Source: Thermomicrobiales bacterium
GTDB taxonomy: Bacteria; Chloroflexota; Chloroflexia; Thermomicrobiales; UBA6265
Direction: 5' to 3'
DNA: 7,281 bases
Assembly (NCBI GenBank): GCA_030447145.1
Contig: JAUJLY010000139.1
Location: forward strand, 1-7,281
Below are positions 6,394 through 7,281 of the stretch, piece after piece. The notes beneath the pieces were generated by a model, which did no database searches, had not been told where the DNA came from, and saw nothing but the letters and a program-made list of their open reading frames with translations. The position numbers and the translations under genes were made by a program. Numbering within the stretch: position 1 is the first letter of the stretch; each line of letters opens with the position of its first letter.

Positions 6394-7107
6394 ATGAGCA
6401 CTGACACAGCACAAGTGAATGAACGCTTTGGCGGCGATCCACGGATAACCCCTGCCATGGAGGACTACCTGAAGGCGATCTACCGGATCGAACAGGAAGG
6501 TGGGCCCGCTACCACCCACCGCCTCGCCGAGGAGATGGACCTGAGCGGTGCCTCCGTCAGCAACATGGTCAAGCGACTGAACGATCTCAACCTGCTCGTC
6601 CACAGTCCCTATCGCGGTGTCGTCCTGACCCCGAGCGGCAGTGCCGTCGCTCTGGAAGTCATCCGGCACCATCGGCTGCTTGAGCTGTATCTTTCGCAGT
6701 CCCTGGGCTTCGAAATCGACCAGGTCCATGAGGAGGCTGACCGGCTGGAACACCATGTGTCCGAAGAGCTGGAGACGCGGATGGAGCAGGCGCTCGGATT
6801 TCCGGAATATGACCCGCATGGGCACCCGATTCCCAGCCGCAACGGAGCAGTTCCCGCAATCGCCGATATGCTGCTTGGCGACCTACCGTCGGGTCAATCT
6901 GCGGTGGTCAGCCGCATCAGCGACCGCGACCCGGAGCATCTGCGGCAGATCGATCAGCTCGGCATCGGTCCCGGCACCCGCATCACTGCCATCGGCGACG
7001 AAGGCGATGTACGCCACGTTTCAGTGAACGGCGTCAAGCAGGCGCTTTCGGGGGAGATCACCGCCCTGATTCATGTAACACCCGATGGGGCACTCGCTAT
7101 TTCCTGA
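6394..7107 (+). CDS. DtxR/MntR-family metal-dependent transcriptional repressor with FeoA-type C-terminal domain
   Basis: A 237-residue three-part regulator: winged helix (about 17-80, with ATTHRLAEEMDLSGASVSNMVKRL as the helix-turn-helix), a metal-binding dimerisation domain (about 84-150) and an SH3/FeoA-like domain (about 165-237). Proteins of this family bind Fe(II) or Mn(II) and then repress metal uptake or related genes. Compared with DtxR at a constant offset of 14, the ligands H79, E83, H98, E105 and H106 are matched by H93, E97, H112, E119 and H120, while M10 and C102 are replaced by D24 and D116. D24 matches MntR Asp8, but the MntR Glu11 position is Lys27. Metal choice is thus unclear. 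HGHPIP (142-147) is a common family block. GAGG (6382-6385) precedes ATG 6394 by 8 bases. It begins 61 bases after ffh, with no terminator seen between, so co-transcription is possible. No metal transporter is adjacent. Confidence 0.92.
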   Translation: MSTDTAQVNERFGGDPRITPAMEDYLKAIYRIEQEGGPATTHRLAEEMDLSGASVSNMVKRLNDLNLLVHSPYRGVVLTPSGSAVALEVIRHHRLLELYLSQSLGFEIDQVHEEADRLEHHVSEELETRMEQALGFPEYDPHGHPIPSRNGAVPAIADMLLGDLPSGQSAVVSRISDRDPEHLRQIDQLGIGPGTRITAIGDEGDVRHVSVNGVKQALSGEITALIHVTPDGALAIS

Positions 7108-7281
7108 GCCACTCGTCTCGCACGTGAACCAGCTCATCAGGACGAAGTTCCGCCTCGTCATACATCCCCACCCGCTGCCGCTGTCGCATCGCCTCGTACA
7201 ACGCCACCGCGCACGAAACCGAGATGTTGAGGCTCTCCACCATCCCTTGCATGGGGATGTACACCGTGCAGTCCGCGCCTC
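7097..7281 (-). CDS. trmH: SpoU-family RNA 2'-O-methyltransferase, TrmH-like (C-terminal part only)
   Basis: The minus strand encodes 60 residues before TAG 7097-7099, with the 5' part beyond the right edge. The segment contains DCTVYIPMQGMVESLNISVS, the C-terminal SAM-binding trefoil-knot motif of SpoU (SPOUT) methyltransferases, followed by CAVALYEAMRQRQRVGMYDE. The LYEAxRQRQxxGMY stretch closely resembles TrmH, which methylates the 2'-OH of G18 in tRNA using S-adenosylmethionine. The tail after this (AELRPDELVHVRDEWLRK) is shorter than that of E. coli TrmH. Family membership is firm; the exact RNA target cannot be fixed from this fragment, and other SpoU members share much of the motif. 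Its 3' end overlaps the convergent DtxR-family gene by 11 bases. Confidence 0.85.
   Translation of the reverse strand, partial: GADCTVYIPMQGMVESLNISVSCAVALYEAMRQRQRVGMYDEAELRPDELVHVRDEWLRK

Noticed and set aside
5157..6458. 433-codon open frame on the minus strand opposite ffh
   Set aside because: It mirrors the strongly conserved ffh codon structure in a high-G+C gene, its translation is rich in Leu, His and Arg with no recognisable domain, and ffh itself is certain.

Overview
The window is a compact, gene-dense stretch of bacterial chromosome, roughly 60 % G+C by eye. It holds four leftward genes (about 1-3697), a divergent intergenic region, three rightward genes (3990-7107) and one convergent partial gene at the right edge. 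The mix suggests an uncultured Chloroflexota-like lineage, or less likely Actinobacteriota: a coenzyme-F420/flavin luciferase-like oxidoreductase, a class III extradiol dioxygenase homologue, a compact FtsY without an acidic A domain, and ftsY placed directly before ffh. This placement is an inference from gene content, not a phylogeny.

Leftward block, read from its 5' end at 3697: an MFS transporter (2474-3697); a 110-base gap with a small hairpin; a LigB-type extradiol dioxygenase homologue (1482-2363); radC (776-1489), overlapping the dioxygenase gene by 8 bases; and a luciferase-like flavin/F420 oxidoreductase (1-753), 22 bases after radC and cut by the window edge. The last three are tightly packed and are probably one transcript. 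radC is interrupted by a single in-frame TAG; the sequence on both sides remains clearly RadC, including the JAB-domain HxH-x7-SxxD metal motif.

Rightward block: ftsY (SRP receptor GTPase; TTG start at 3990 chosen from a good Shine-Dalgarno), then ffh (SRP54 GTPase with M domain) three bases later, so both protein halves of the bacterial co-translational membrane-targeting pathway are co-expressed. A DtxR/MntR-family metal-dependent repressor follows 61 bases after ffh. Its 3' end overlaps by 11 bases the 3' end of a convergent SpoU-family (TrmH-like) RNA 2'-O-methyltransferase gene that runs off the right edge.

I see no insertion sequence, CRISPR array, tRNA, rRNA or recognisable SRP RNA. 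No convincing new multi-gene system is evident. The points most worth checking are the amber codon in radC, the shifted metal-ligand set of the DtxR-family regulator, the inverted/direct repeats between the transporter and ftsY, and the possible link between the dioxygenase, the oxidoreductase and the transporter.
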